The notes: a model not told the origin generated them from the sequence alone. 64,000 bases of DNA from UBA4810 sp002479215 (GCA_049514435.1 JBEKVB010000005.1:101053-165052); one strand, 5' to 3'. Positions 1 to 9,297 are shown, numbered from the stretch's first letter. Program-made: numbers and translations.

Positions 1-608
1 AGCCCTTTGGAGGTGATGAAGCCGTCATTGAGGCTGAAGGTGCCCAAACCGGCCGCATAAGCGATATGTCTTTGTGACCATTTGGAAGCAAAACCGCCCG
101 GCACAAGTAAAATTTCAAAAAAGGGTGATAAATCCGGAGCAATGGCCAAAAAACCCATACTCTCCAGAAGTGATACTAAATACTTCGAAAGATCTGAGAT
201 GAAATCCTGCCCCTGCCAGCGAGTATGATTCCAACGCAGAGAAGGTCCTTCTTTTTCCTGCGCGTTGCTCCGTTTTGTTTCGGCAGGAATAGGTAAAACA
301 AAGGAAATGACACTGATGCTTCCGATCTCGGCAGTTTCATGCTTTAACGTCTCTGTGAGATGCAGCGAGAGTATTTCCCGCGGGCTGAGATGCTTTTCGT
401 GAACAATCTTCTTGAACTCGGCAAACAATGGGTCGTCTCCATCGGCAAAGCCAATCAGCGGCTCGTCAAAAATGGGTTGATCGTGGAAAGATGTAAGACG
501 GTTCGCCGGACTGGTCCGAACGAAATTTTTAATGGCCTTCTCGATGAAAAGCTTTGGGTCGGAATTAAAACGTCTCTTTGTTTGTTTATCAACTGTAAAA
601 GTAGTCAT
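1..608 (-). CDS. epoxyqueuosine reductase-like (QueG-related) protein, 3' part cut off by window edge
   Basis: An open frame reads leftwards from an ATG at 608 to base 1 without a stop, giving about 202 residues. Near the visible end is the segment RHIAYAAGLGTFSLNDGFIT, which matches the conserved AAGLGTFGL(S)DGLIT region of QueG-like 4Fe-4S proteins. The ferredoxin-type cysteine clusters expected further on would lie outside the window. It could be an oxidoreductase related to, but distinct from, true epoxyqueuosine reductase, because the N-terminal 120 residues are not the usual QueG sequence. Family assignment rests on that one motif plus the overall layout. Confidence 0.7.
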   Translation of the reverse strand, partial: MTTFTVDKQTKRRFNSDPKLFIEKAIKNFVRTSPANRLTSFHDQPIFDEPLIGFADGDDPLFAEFKKIVHEKHLSPREILSLHLTETLKHETAEIGSISVISFVLPIPAETKRSNAQEKEGPSLRWNHTRWQGQDFISDLSKYLVSLLESMGFLAIAPDLSPFFEILLVPGGFASKWSQRHIAYAAGLGTFSLNDGFITSKG

Positions 609-962
609 TGGTGCAGTCCTGTCTTTAGTGTCTTGGAAATTCCAGACATGGGAATGATGGGTCGGTTGTTCATCTCAGTAATTAGGTAACTCTTTACTCC
701 CGCAGGTTTGATAAGAATTCTTTTTTCGTGGAGGACGTATAAGATAAGCGGCTTTGTGTGTCAATAAAATTTATAACAAACATGCAAGTTCAAAGATTCC
801 CGATTGAAATATTGGATCAAGAATGGAAATTCAAAAAACAACATTACAGGAAGAAGTTAATAAACTTTTCATATTGTCGTAGATAAAAAAATTATTTATC
901 AGAGCGTGGCTTGTGCTGAATTCAGTCGAGATAGTATTGCTTTTCTGAATATTCTTAATCTC
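609..962. other. non-coding gap, nothing recognised
   Basis: This 354-base AT-rich stretch lies between two leftward genes. It must contain the promoter of the QueG-like gene, but I see no convincing -35/-10 pair, repeat or RNA gene. Confidence 0.4.
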
Positions 963-1391
963 CTATTTCCGCAAAAAATTCCAACCTAAAAAACTGAGGC
1001 TCTCGGTTTTTGAGGTCCATTTGCATTCGAAGGAGTCCGTTTTGCTATTATAAAGCAAACATGAATACTCCTCGCTTGAAAAATCGCCGCATTCATTATT
1101 GGATTTATCGTAGTTCGAAACCTTTATCTGCAGATTCTGCGTCTTTTTATCATATTGCCATGTCGCCTCATTGAACTTTTTAAAACCGCCGACAAAAGTA
1201 AGTTTTCCGTCGGAATGAAAAACCATGGACATCGGCTCAGCGGCACCACCAGGATAGCTCCATGTCCCCTCCGGAGAAATAATAGTTGGCTTTAATGAAC
1301 ACGATTCCAGGAAACCCAGGAAGAGGAGCAAAGAGAAAAACAATATACTGCTCATTATTATTGGCCTGCCATTGTTTGTATTGATCCGCAT
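963..1391 (-). CDS. small putative lipoprotein, unknown function
   Basis: It encodes 142 residues. A hydrophobic stretch (about 14-28) ends in a lipobox-like LESC, so Cys31 is a plausible lipidation site and the protein would be anchored to a membrane. The rest is a small, probably beta-rich domain of the lipocalin-like 'GTW...' type (EGTWSYPGG at about residue 41). Two starts are possible: Met1 with GAGG 7 bases upstream, or Met13 (base 1355), which gives a more typical signal peptide. No family is recognised. It stands alone, facing away from the acyl-CoA synthetase gene to its right. Confidence 0.6.
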   Translation of the reverse strand: MRINTNNGRPIIMSSILFFSLLLFLGFLESCSLKPTIISPEGTWSYPGGAAEPMSMVFHSDGKLTFVGGFKKFNEATWQYDKKTQNLQIKVSNYDKSNNECGDFSSEEYSCLLYNSKTDSFECKWTSKTESLSFLGWNFLRK

Positions 1392-1563
1392 AATATGCCT
1401 CGTACTGATCTTTTATTACTTTATTTTGATAAAAAAAGCGATTGGAAATACTCTTCCAACTGCAATTGATAAAATCCTAAAATACTTAGAATTTTTTTCT
1501 GAAGATGGGTTTTCGTTTATAAAGAAGGCGAACCGGCCAACGACATTAACTGGCTAATATTTC

Positions 1564-1610
1564 TTGACAGATTATCAATTTCGGTTATACTTAACCCAGT
1601 TTACGTTAAG
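1564..1610 (+). promoter_or_regulatory. sigma70-type promoter with operator-like dyad before acyl-CoA synthetase 1
   Basis: TTGACA at 1564-1569 and TATACT at 1586-1591 are separated by 16 bases, close to the ideal housekeeping promoter. A dyad, CTTAAC (1590-1595) and GTTAAG (1605-1610), overlaps the expected start of transcription and could bind a repressor. The next gene starts at 1728. Nothing else is seen in the 1392-1727 gap. Confidence 0.6.
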
Positions 1611-1727
1611 TGGCAATAGGGCAGGTAAATTAACAGTCAAAGTAAAATTTTTTTTCCAAAGATATTCGGCTTTTCTTAAATGAAAATATTCGCTGATTTC
1701 AAGACAATAAATTAAAGGGGTGCTTTT

Positions 1728-3368
1728 ATGTCCGGCTTTGTCCATAAAACAATCGGCCAGGTAATTCGGGAAACGGCGGCGTGCTATCCGCAAAATCTCG
1801 CCCTTATCCATCCCGAATTCGGTGTCCGGCAAAATTATCGGGATTTTTATGATAACTGCAAAGCTATTGCCAAAGGGCTTATGGCCATAGGCGTTAAAAG
1901 GGGAGACAATGTGTCCGTATGGACGACTAATATCCCGGAATGGGTCTATTTGCAATTTGCCCTGGGAATGATCGGCGGGGTTCTGGTGACGGTCAATACC
2001 AGTTATCAATCCCATGAATTGGAGTATATCCTGAAACAGTCCGATTCCACAACCCTGTTTCTTATGGAATCTTACCGGGACACCAGCTTTTATGAAACTG
2101 CCCGGCGTATCATTCCGGAATTGGATGTCTGTGAACCGGGACGTCTGGTTTCAGAGAAACTTCCCTTGATGAAAACCGTCATTTTTATCGGCCCGAGGGA
2201 AGTGACGCCCGGGATGTTCCATTTTAAAGATTTTATTAACATGGGGAAAAATATCACGGATCAGGAATTGAATGATCGGATGAAATCTCTTGATGATCAC
2301 GATGTCATCAATATGCAGTATACATCAGGGACGACCGGTTTCCCTAAAGGAGTCATGCTTACCCACCACAATGTTGTCAATAACGGCCGCATGGTCGGGG
2401 ATGTGATGGGTATGACCGAAAAAGACAGCCTTCTGATTCAGGTGCCGTTATTTCATTGCTTCGGCTGTGTGATGAGCACGATGAATTGTGTGTATCACGG
2501 TTCGACTATGGTTGTTTTGGAATTCTTCGATCCCGCCAAAGCCCTTCAGATGATAGCCGCTGAGCGTTGTACGGCAGTAAACGGAGTGCCGACGATGTTT
2601 GTTGCGATGTTGAATCATCCTGATTTTGAGCGTTACGATTTGCAATCTCTGCGGACAGGCATTATGGCCGGAGCGCCATGTCCCGAAGAAACCATGAATC
2701 AGGTCAGAACAAAGATGCACTGTGAAGAAGTTGTGATTGCCTTTGGCCAAACGGAGTCCGCTCCCGTGATGACGATGACGCGGCGTGACGATCCGGTGGA
2801 ACTGCGGGTAGCGACTGTCGGCAGGCTTTTACCGGACATCGAAGGCAAAATTGTCGATCCGGAAAGCGGGAAAGATTTACCAGACGATGTTCAGGGTGAG
2901 ATTGTTACCCGCAGCGCCTGTGTGATGAAAGGGTATTATAAGATGCCCGAAGCCACGGCTGAAGCTATTGATAGAGATGGCTGGCTGCACACGGGCGATT
3001 TGGGGGAAGTGGATAAAAATGGCTATTTTAAAGTGACCGGGCGGATTAAGGATATGATTATTCGCGGCGGTGAGAATATCTATCCCCGGGAAATCGAGGA
3101 GTTTCTTTACAAACACCCGAAGGTTGTCAGTGTGCAGGTAATAGGAATTCCCGATAAAAAATATGGAGAGCAGGTTCTGGCGGCAATTCAGCTCAAGGAT
3201 GGGCAGAGGGCCACACCCGAAGAGTTCAGTGAGTTCTGCAAGGGCAAGATAGCCCGGCACAAGATTCCCAAATATTGGGAGTTCGTTGATACTTTTCCGA
3301 TGACGGCCAGCGGCAAGATTCAGAAATATAAAATGAAGGAGACCTTCGCCAGAAAATACAAAAACTAA
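1728..3368 (+). CDS. acyl-CoA synthetase (AMP-binding, FadD-like)
   Basis: This is a 546-residue member of the ANL (acyl-adenylate-forming) superfamily, which activates a fatty or other carboxylic acid with ATP and then makes the CoA thioester. Visible motifs are the phosphate loop YTSGTTGFPKG (about 198-208), the adenylate motif GWLHTGDLG, the hinge region GRIKDMIIRGGENIYPREIE and the C-terminal lysine motif ASGKIQK near residue 530. Length is normal for the family. The start has AAAGGGG upstream. It is followed by a second synthetase and a MerR regulator, suggesting fatty-acid uptake or beta-oxidation. The exact chain length cannot be read from sequence. Confidence 0.9.
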   Translation: MSGFVHKTIGQVIRETAACYPQNLALIHPEFGVRQNYRDFYDNCKAIAKGLMAIGVKRGDNVSVWTTNIPEWVYLQFALGMIGGVLVTVNTSYQSHELEYILKQSDSTTLFLMESYRDTSFYETARRIIPELDVCEPGRLVSEKLPLMKTVIFIGPREVTPGMFHFKDFINMGKNITDQELNDRMKSLDDHDVINMQYTSGTTGFPKGVMLTHHNVVNNGRMVGDVMGMTEKDSLLIQVPLFHCFGCVMSTMNCVYHGSTMVVLEFFDPAKALQMIAAERCTAVNGVPTMFVAMLNHPDFERYDLQSLRTGIMAGAPCPEETMNQVRTKMHCEEVVIAFGQTESAPVMTMTRRDDPVELRVATVGRLLPDIEGKIVDPESGKDLPDDVQGEIVTRSACVMKGYYKMPEATAEAIDRDGWLHTGDLGEVDKNGYFKVTGRIKDMIIRGGENIYPREIEEFLYKHPKVVSVQVIGIPDKKYGEQVLAAIQLKDGQRATPEEFSEFCKGKIARHKIPKYWEFVDTFPMTASGKIQKYKMKETFARKYKN

Positions 3369-3429
3369 TCTGAATATCATGTTTTTAAAACAGGTTTACA
3401 CAACAGTGTTTGCTGCTGTTAAGTTTTTT

Positions 3430-3540
3430 AATCCCGCGACTTGGAATCCCTCGGCTCCAGCCGGGGGAGGAAATCGCCGTGACCCGCGGGAGGTCGCGTT
3501 GCTTTAAGGAACCTCCGGCTCTTGCTGGAGGGGTCTCCAC
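3430..3540 (+). repeat. dispersed repeat family A, full-length copy
   Basis: A GC-rich block of about 111 bases begins AATCCCGCGACT and ends GGTCTCCAC. It is closely matched by 10777-10889, and in shortened form by 10099-10146. It has internal inverted pieces (for example CCTCCGGC with GCTGGAGG) and looks like a REP-type intergenic element. Confidence 0.75.
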
Positions 3541-3566
3541 TAATTAATTAGGATGGATTAAACGAT

Positions 3567-5117
3567 ATGACAAACAAATTTCACCGCGATACGATCGGCG
3601 ACATTTCCAGAAGATCAGCTTCCAGGTATCCCGACGAAACCGCAATTATTTTCCAAGGCAAAACGCTGACATTTTCCGAACTGGAAATGGAGGCATGCCG
3701 CTTTGCCAATCTGATGCTTGCGTACGGCGTTAAAAAGGGGGACAAAGTGGCTATCAATGCGTATAACTCGCATTACTATCCGATATCGCTTTTGGGCCTC
3801 TCCAAAATCGGGGCGGCGCAGGTGCCGGTCAATTATATGCTCAATAGCGAAGAAATATCTTATGTTGTTTCACACTCCGGCGCGAAAATTTTTCTGGTGG
3901 AGGACGCACTACTGCCGCTGGTCGAACAGAAAAAAGAACTTTTCCGCTTGGTGCAAAAATGGGGGCTGATTCCAGTGGAATCAGGTGCCTTGCCCGCTGG
4001 ATATTTTGACCTCGAAAAAGAGATGTCCGGAATGTCCGACGATGAACCGGATATGGATGTATCGGCGGAAGATATAGTCCAGATACCCTACACCAGCGGA
4101 ACGGAATCAAAACCAAAAGGGGCGATGCTTTCCAACCGCTCGCTTATGTCCCAATATTTCAGTTGTATCGTAGACGGTCAGTATGAAAAAAAGGATATCA
4201 GTATTCATGCCCTTCCGCTTTTCCACTGTGCCCAGCTGCACTGCTTTTTGATGCCGTTTATTTATGTCGGGGCAAAAAATATTATCCTGCATAAAACGGA
4301 TCCGGTAGAGATAATGAAAAACATTGAAAAGTACAAAGTAACCCATATGTTTGCTCCGCCGACTGTATGGATAGGGCTTCTCAATCATCCGGAATTTAAT
4401 AGTTACAATCTTGGTAGCCTCAAGAAGGCGGCGTATGGTGCGAGCATCATGCCGATTGAGGTCATTAAACAGCTCAGTCAGACCTTTGCCGGAATACGGT
4501 TATGGAATTATTACGGGCAGACTGAAATGGGGCCCGTTGCCACTATATTAAAGCCAGAGGACCAGATCAATAAGCCGGGCTCCGCGGGCAAACCCGCATT
4601 AAATGTAGAGACAAGGTTGATGGATGATAACGGCGGTTTTGTTCCTTTGGGGGAGGTAGGTGAAATAGTCCACAGGTCGGGCCAGGTAATGACCGGATAT
4701 CTTAATGACCCGGAGAAGACTGCCGAAGCCTTCCAGTTTGAGTGGTTTCACAGCGGCGATCTCGGTGTATTCGACAACGACGGGTATCTGTATGTTGTTG
4801 ACAGAAAAAAAGATATGATTAAGACTGGGGGCGAGAATGTCGCCTCACGGGAGGTCGAGGAGGTGCTTTATTCGCATCCGGCAATTGAGGAAGCGGCTGT
4901 AATCGGACTTTCCGATCCGAAATGGATAGAGGTGGTTTCAGCCGTCGTAGTTTTAAAAAACGGGTCAAAATTATCCGATACGGATATTATTGACTTCTGT
5001 AAAAAAAGGTTGGCGGCCTTTAAGTGCCCGAAGAAGGTTTTTATCGCAAAGGCGCTGACAAAAAATCCTTCAGGTAAAATTTTAAAAAGAGAACTTCGGG
5101 AAAAATACGCAGCCTGA
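3567..5117 (+). CDS. acyl-CoA synthetase 2 (AMP-binding)
   Basis: A second ANL-superfamily ligase of 516 residues, only distantly similar to its neighbour. Its phosphate loop is YTSGTESKPKG (about 173-183), slightly off the consensus. It also has FHSGDLGVFDNDGYLYVVDRKKDMI and the C-terminal NPSGKILKREL lysine motif, so all catalytic parts are present. It would convert a carboxylic acid to its CoA ester in the cytoplasm. It lies between acyl-CoA synthetase 1 and the MerR gene on the same strand, separated from the first by a repeat A copy. Substrate unknown. Confidence 0.88.
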   Translation: MTNKFHRDTIGDISRRSASRYPDETAIIFQGKTLTFSELEMEACRFANLMLAYGVKKGDKVAINAYNSHYYPISLLGLSKIGAAQVPVNYMLNSEEISYVVSHSGAKIFLVEDALLPLVEQKKELFRLVQKWGLIPVESGALPAGYFDLEKEMSGMSDDEPDMDVSAEDIVQIPYTSGTESKPKGAMLSNRSLMSQYFSCIVDGQYEKKDISIHALPLFHCAQLHCFLMPFIYVGAKNIILHKTDPVEIMKNIEKYKVTHMFAPPTVWIGLLNHPEFNSYNLGSLKKAAYGASIMPIEVIKQLSQTFAGIRLWNYYGQTEMGPVATILKPEDQINKPGSAGKPALNVETRLMDDNGGFVPLGEVGEIVHRSGQVMTGYLNDPEKTAEAFQFEWFHSGDLGVFDNDGYLYVVDRKKDMIKTGGENVASREVEEVLYSHPAIEEAAVIGLSDPKWIEVVSAVVVLKNGSKLSDTDIIDFCKKRLAAFKCPKKVFIAKALTKNPSGKILKRELREKYAA

Positions 5118-5151
5118 TTTATGCGAAATTCATGAGTAAAGGTGGAAACCT

Positions 5152-5532
5152 ATGAGTGATGAATTCATCTCCATCGGTGAGTTGGCAAAAAAGCTGGAAA
5201 TGAGTCAGCGGACAGTTCGTTATTACGAGGAAATCGGCCTGCTCAATTCCATCAAGCGCGTTGAAGGGGGCCGCCGGGTTTATACCGATGTTGATCTGCG
5301 CCGTCTGAAACTGATCAAGCGGCTGAAAATCATGGGCATGACGCTTTCGGAAATGCAGGAACTGGAAGCGATGTGGACAATCGAGAAATCCAACGAGAAA
5401 GTGCTCAAACGCCTGCTCGAACTTTTGAGTAATCACCTGAAAAGGCTTGATGATCGCATTGCGGATCTCGACATCTTGAGAAACGAGATTATGGAATATC
5501 AGGAACGGATCCGGTCGAAGATTGACAAATGA
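5152..5532 (+). CDS. MerR-family transcriptional regulator
   Basis: It encodes 126 residues with an N-terminal MerR winged helix-turn-helix (FISIGELAKKLEMSQRTVRYYEEIGLL, about 3-30) followed by the second wing and a coiled-coil dimerisation helix (about 80-126). There is no cysteine-rich metal site at the C-terminus, so a metal sensor is unlikely. It starts 34 bases after acyl-CoA synthetase 2 on the same strand and probably regulates fatty-acid metabolism genes. The ligand is unknown. Confidence 0.88.
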   Translation: MSDEFISIGELAKKLEMSQRTVRYYEEIGLLNSIKRVEGGRRVYTDVDLRRLKLIKRLKIMGMTLSEMQELEAMWTIEKSNEKVLKRLLELLSNHLKRLDDRIADLDILRNEIMEYQERIRSKIDK

Positions 5533-5679
5533 AAGTGGGACTTTTAATTTTTATTTTCTCGGTTTTATCTTTGTGCCGTCGCTTACGGAATCATCGGGAT
5601 AGGCAACCACTCTTTCGCTATGCTTACGCATTCCCCTCCAATAGAAATATATCAAGCGATGTGATATGGTTTCACAATT

Positions 5680-5964
5680 ATGAAAGCAAAAGAGAAACCG
5701 GTAAATAAATCATGGGTAGTATATCTTTTACGGTGTAATGATAATAGTCTTTACACCGGTTTAACCAACGATATCGAAAAACGCCTGATGGCGCATAATA
5801 AAGGCATTGCTTCCAAATATACACGGGCAAGACTGCCGGTAAAATTAATAACGAGGAGTGGGTGCATGAATAGAAAAGAAGCGATGCGTCTGGAAATTAG
5901 AATTAAAAGAATGCCGAAAGAAAAAAAGATTGCCGCATTAACCGGTATAAAGAAAGCCAATTAA
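5680..5964 (+). CDS. GIY-YIG nuclease-superfamily protein (UPF0213/YhbQ-like)
   Basis: It encodes 94 residues with a single GIY-YIG domain: VVYLLRC supplies the first strand, SLYTGLTND the YIG-equivalent, and the conserved Arg (EKRLMAHN) and Glu (EIRIKRM) follow. This small family in bacteria is of uncertain function, and DNA nicking has been proposed for relatives. It stands alone and is followed by a repeat B copy. Confidence 0.85.
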   Translation: MKAKEKPVNKSWVVYLLRCNDNSLYTGLTNDIEKRLMAHNKGIASKYTRARLPVKLITRSGCMNRKEAMRLEIRIKRMPKEKKIAALTGIKKAN

Positions 5965-5976
5965 AATGTTTCTTCT

Positions 5977-6083
5977 CAATGAGACTCGCTGAAAACAAGA
6001 GGAGCGAAGTTTGAAGCGTTAGTCGAATTGATCCTGCCCCCACGCGGGATTGATCCCGCGGGCGAAGCTTAGCGGGGCAATAT
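5977..6083 (+). repeat. dispersed repeat family B, copy 1
   Basis: This begins AATGAGACTCGCTGAAAAC and contains GAAGTTTGAAGCGTTAGTCG, then a block with palindromic CGCGGGATTGATCCCGCG. Matching copies lie at 9205-9296 (opposite strand) and 16341-16490. Confidence 0.75.
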
Positions 6084-6131
6084 AAATGCCACGCAGTTCG
6101 CTTTGGAGTTCATCCCCGTGATTTTTACAGC

Positions 6132-7007
6132 TTATATTATTTCCGCTAAAAATTCTTTTATGATTTGAGCTACTTCTTTGGGCTTCTGCATAGGGATTAA
6201 GTGTCCCGCTCCTTCAACTGATTTATATTTACCGTGGCGCAATAAAGATACCGCCTTTTTCGCATCGATAAAATTTTTATTTTCGCTTTTTTCTCCTTCT
6301 ACAACCAATACCGGACAAGTCAATTTATCCAGCAGTGGCCAGGGATTCCTGCTCCAGCCGCCCATAAACATCGCCGCCTCGCTTTCCGGCGTGCAGGTAA
6401 GTTTTAAATCTCCTGCTCTTTGCTTTTCCATGCCGTATTTGAGGTACAGCGCCAGAACTTCCTCATCCCAGTCGGAAAAAAGTGATTTTGATTTTAAATA
6501 AGCCCAAGCTTCTTCTTCGTTGTTCCAATGATTTGTTCTTTTTATCGATTTGGAAGCCAACGGATGATCTTTTACGGTGGCTTTCATGGAGTAAAACTCT
6601 TCCGGCAGGAAAATAGGCTCGATTAGAATCATGCCGCGAGGCTCTATGCCATAACTAGCGGCGGCGATGGTCAGTACTGTACTGCCCATGGAGTGTCCGA
6701 CAACCAAAGGATTTTTAACTTTAAGCGAACGGCAAAAGGTAGATATGTCCTTAGCGATAATATCCCAGCTAAGGCCGCCTTTTTCCGGATCGCACTCGCG
6801 ATAATTGCAGATATACGGCACCCATATTTGGTTTTGCGGCACAAGCTGTTTTATTACCGGATGCCAGAGCCAGGGCAAAAAACCTGTGGCATGGGCAAAA
6901 AGAATTGGCGAAGCTTCTCCCTCATAGTAAAGATAGGGTAAATCGACTCCGCCGACATCCTGCATCTTTAAATCCGGCATTTCTTTTTTATAAACATTTT
7001 CAGGCAT
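6132..7007 (-). CDS. alpha/beta hydrolase
   Basis: It encodes 291 residues with the alpha/beta hydrolase fold. The nucleophile elbow is GHSMGS (about 105-110), the oxyanion region is HATGF near residue 39, and the catalytic His lies in EGAGHLIP (about 266-272). A strand ending LVVEGEKS precedes the position of the acid. There is no signal peptide, so it is cytoplasmic. It runs in the same direction as the arginine decarboxylase gene upstream, 37 bases apart, so they may be co-transcribed. Substrate unknown. Confidence 0.85.
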   Translation of the reverse strand: MPENVYKKEMPDLKMQDVGGVDLPYLYYEGEASPILFAHATGFLPWLWHPVIKQLVPQNQIWVPYICNYRECDPEKGGLSWDIIAKDISTFCRSLKVKNPLVVGHSMGSTVLTIAAASYGIEPRGMILIEPIFLPEEFYSMKATVKDHPLASKSIKRTNHWNNEEEAWAYLKSKSLFSDWDEEVLALYLKYGMEKQRAGDLKLTCTPESEAAMFMGGWSRNPWPLLDKLTCPVLVVEGEKSENKNFIDAKKAVSLLRHGKYKSVEGAGHLIPMQKPKEVAQIIKEFLAEII

Positions 7008-7044
7008 ACAATTCTTGCTGTTGCCAATTCCTATCAGCCAATAT

Positions 7045-7593
7045 CTAAAAGACGTACACAGCCGCGGCCATTACCGTGGTGTATTGATTATCTTTGCAAA
7101 TTGTTGATTGGGTTACGTTGAGGGTACGAACAATCTTGCCGCTTATTTTAAAAATCTCCTTTTTTTCATCCCAGCTTTCGTCCACATTGAAATCAATTCC
7201 TAAAGTGGAGGCCAGCATGGCTGCAGCCAGATCTTCCGCGTAGTCACCCGCCTGCTTTTCGGTCTGACCATACGCGTGATGCTCGCTTATATACCCGTAA
7301 GATGCTTTGTCCGCTGGAATAGCGCATCCCACTGATGCCGCCAGAAGCCTTTTAGGTTCATTGGTGCAGGAACGACTCATAACACAATACGTAATAGCGC
7401 CGGGGATTAACTCTTTGAGTCCCTGAGTTTTAGAAATCATTTTGCAGCGGGGCGGAAATATACTGGATACCTGCACCAAATTGCATTTTTCTATTCCTGC
7501 ATCTCTTAAGGCACGCTCAAAAGAATGCAATTCATCTTTGTGCGTGCCGACCCCTTTTGTAAAAAAAATTCTTCTGGGTACAAAATCATCCAC
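7045..7593 (-). CDS. pdaD: pyruvoyl-dependent arginine decarboxylase
   Basis: It encodes 182 residues, the usual size of PvlArgDC. The proenzyme self-cleaves between two serines to form the pyruvoyl group, and the motif VSSIFPP is present with Ser43-Ser44. Other family signatures are GVGTHKDEL (about 14-22), the SYGYISEHHAYG region and a C-terminal TVMAAAVYVF. It converts arginine to agmatine, the first step of a polyamine route in organisms lacking the PLP enzyme. The next gene on this strand is a hydrolase of unknown substrate and no agmatinase is seen nearby. Confidence 0.93.
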   Translation of the reverse strand: MDDFVPRRIFFTKGVGTHKDELHSFERALRDAGIEKCNLVQVSSIFPPRCKMISKTQGLKELIPGAITYCVMSRSCTNEPKRLLAASVGCAIPADKASYGYISEHHAYGQTEKQAGDYAEDLAAAMLASTLGIDFNVDESWDEKKEIFKISGKIVRTLNVTQSTICKDNQYTTVMAAAVYVF

Positions 7594-7770
7594 TTTTCGA
7601 CTCCTTTCTTCTCGTCCGAAATGTTCATTTCATTTATATCAGTGTTCGGTATCTTATGCCACAAAATTATTTATCAACTGTTGAAAAAAATCATTCATCG
7701 TTCTTTAATCTTGCTCAAAACTTAAAAAAAGACTATAAAAATCTATAAAATTAAATCAAGGTATTTTTTT

Positions 7771-9165
7771 ATGAAAAGACGAATTCCTTTTGCTGTTTTG
7801 CCGATTTTCTTTCTGCTGGCCGGTTGTTTGAAGCAGGCAGATACTGTCAAAGACGTAAGTGACTTGCGTCAAGATCATGCTTCTTATTTGAGTGATACGG
7901 TCAAGACAAAAGATATTCTTGCAGCAGAAACTCAATCGCTAATGGATGAAGACTATAACATCATTTACTTTTCTGTTTGGCACCAGCGTCAGCCTTTTCA
8001 TGCTTTGCCCGAAAGAGTGTTTTTTGATTTTAAAAAATTCAGCGTAAATCTCGGTTATGGCGAAAACAAAATAAAACATTCTAAGGCCTGGATAAAAAAA
8101 CTCCAGCAAAATGCTTTTTTAGAAAACTATCCCAATGCGCTATATTTTGCCATCACGACGCGAAACACCAATCTCCGCATTCTGCCTACACAGGGTCCGC
8201 ACTTTAATAGCTCCGAAGGTGACAGCTCCAGCTGGCCTTTTGATAATTTGCAGAGGTCGTCCGTGGCCGCAAATACGCCTATATTTGTTTGCCATATCAG
8301 TGCCGATAAAGCCTGGGCTCTTGTGGAAACCTGTTATACTTTCGGCTGGATACCCGTCGAGGACTTCGCGCGTGTCGATGCCGGCTTCATAAAAACATGG
8401 GAGTCCGGCCGTTATGCCGTAATTACCAGGGATCAAACTTCTATTTTGGATGCCGACGACAATTTCATTCTGAGGACGTCACTTGGCTATATTTTCCCCT
8501 TAGTTAAAGAAATGCCGGATAAATTGGAAATACTTGTTGCGGCGGCGGATGAAAACACAAATGCCGTAATCAAGCACGGCTTCGTTCGCCGGGAAATGTC
8601 GACGGTCAAACCTTTGCGTTTCAATTACGCCAACGCAGCAAAGATTGCCGATGAATTAATCGGCGAACCTTATGGCTGGGGCGGTCTTTATGGCAATCGG
8701 GATTGTTCATCTATGACCAGAGATTTTTTTGCCCCTTTCGGCATTTGGTTGCCGCGGCACTCGGAAGATCAAGTTAAAGAAGTGGGGAATTACATAGAAC
8801 TGCAAGGTCTTTCTCCCGAGCAAAAGGAAAAAATCATTTTGGAAAAAGGAATTCCTTATTTAAGTCTGCTCTGGCGAAAAGGTCATGTCATGCTGTACAT
8901 TGGCGAGAAGAACGGTCGTGCACTTATTTTCCATAATATTTGGGGCATAAAAACAAGAGACTCAGCAGGCGAAGAAGGCAGAAAAATCATCGGGCAAGCC
9001 GTAATTACCACTTTACACCTAGGATATGAGTTAAGCTGCCTTGACCAGCAGGAAGGCTATCTGCTAAACAGAATTTCCGCTTTGAATGTATTGGTACCTT
9101 ATAATCCTTATAATCAAAACCAGCAACTTAAATATGATGATATTAAACCTCAGGGCGAGCCCTGA
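7771..9165 (+). CDS. SH3-domain NlpC/P60 family lipoprotein (cell-wall peptidase)
   Basis: It encodes 464 residues. A lipoprotein signal ends LLAGC, with Cys19 lipidated. The middle holds bacterial SH3 segments (NTNLRILPT and a second around FGWIPVEDFARV). The C-terminal NlpC/P60 domain begins near 290 with YGWGGLYGNRDCSS, giving the catalytic Cys at about 312, and RKGHVMLYIG gives the His at about 372. The layout matches the SH3b1/SH3b2/NLPC_P60 endopeptidases that cut murein stem peptides. It is probably periplasmic and involved in peptidoglycan remodelling or recycling. Transcribed alone, divergent from the arginine decarboxylase gene. Confidence 0.88.
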   Translation: MKRRIPFAVLPIFFLLAGCLKQADTVKDVSDLRQDHASYLSDTVKTKDILAAETQSLMDEDYNIIYFSVWHQRQPFHALPERVFFDFKKFSVNLGYGENKIKHSKAWIKKLQQNAFLENYPNALYFAITTRNTNLRILPTQGPHFNSSEGDSSSWPFDNLQRSSVAANTPIFVCHISADKAWALVETCYTFGWIPVEDFARVDAGFIKTWESGRYAVITRDQTSILDADDNFILRTSLGYIFPLVKEMPDKLEILVAAADENTNAVIKHGFVRREMSTVKPLRFNYANAAKIADELIGEPYGWGGLYGNRDCSSMTRDFFAPFGIWLPRHSEDQVKEVGNYIELQGLSPEQKEKIILEKGIPYLSLLWRKGHVMLYIGEKNGRALIFHNIWGIKTRDSAGEEGRKIIGQAVITTLHLGYELSCLDQQEGYLLNRISALNVLVPYNPYNQNQQLKYDDIKPQGEP

Positions 9166-9204
9166 ACCGATGCAAACAAAGTTATATTTAACGTATCCGG
9201 ATAC

Positions 9205-9296
9205 GCTTCGCTAGTGAGATCAATCACACATGGGGGCGGGATCAAGTCAACTAACGCTTCAAACTTCGCTGCGCTCGTTTTTAGCGAGTTTCATTA
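9205..9296 (-). repeat. dispersed repeat family B, copy 2 (inverted)
   Basis: Read on the minus strand it starts AATGAAACTCGCTAAAAACG and contains GAAGTTTGAAGCGTTAGTTG, the same core as copies 1 and 3. It ends two bases before the truA start codon, so it also forms the truA leader. Confidence 0.75.
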
Positions 9297-9297
9297 A

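Noticed and set aside
360..689. 109-residue + strand frame
   Set aside because: It lies opposite the QueG-like gene, which has recognisable family sequence.
1575..2015. Long open frame on the minus strand opposite acyl-CoA synthetase 1
   Set aside because: It lies over a clear synthetase gene, lacks any recognisable motif and follows its codon pattern as a shadow. The same applies to 2877-3380 and 23666-24070.
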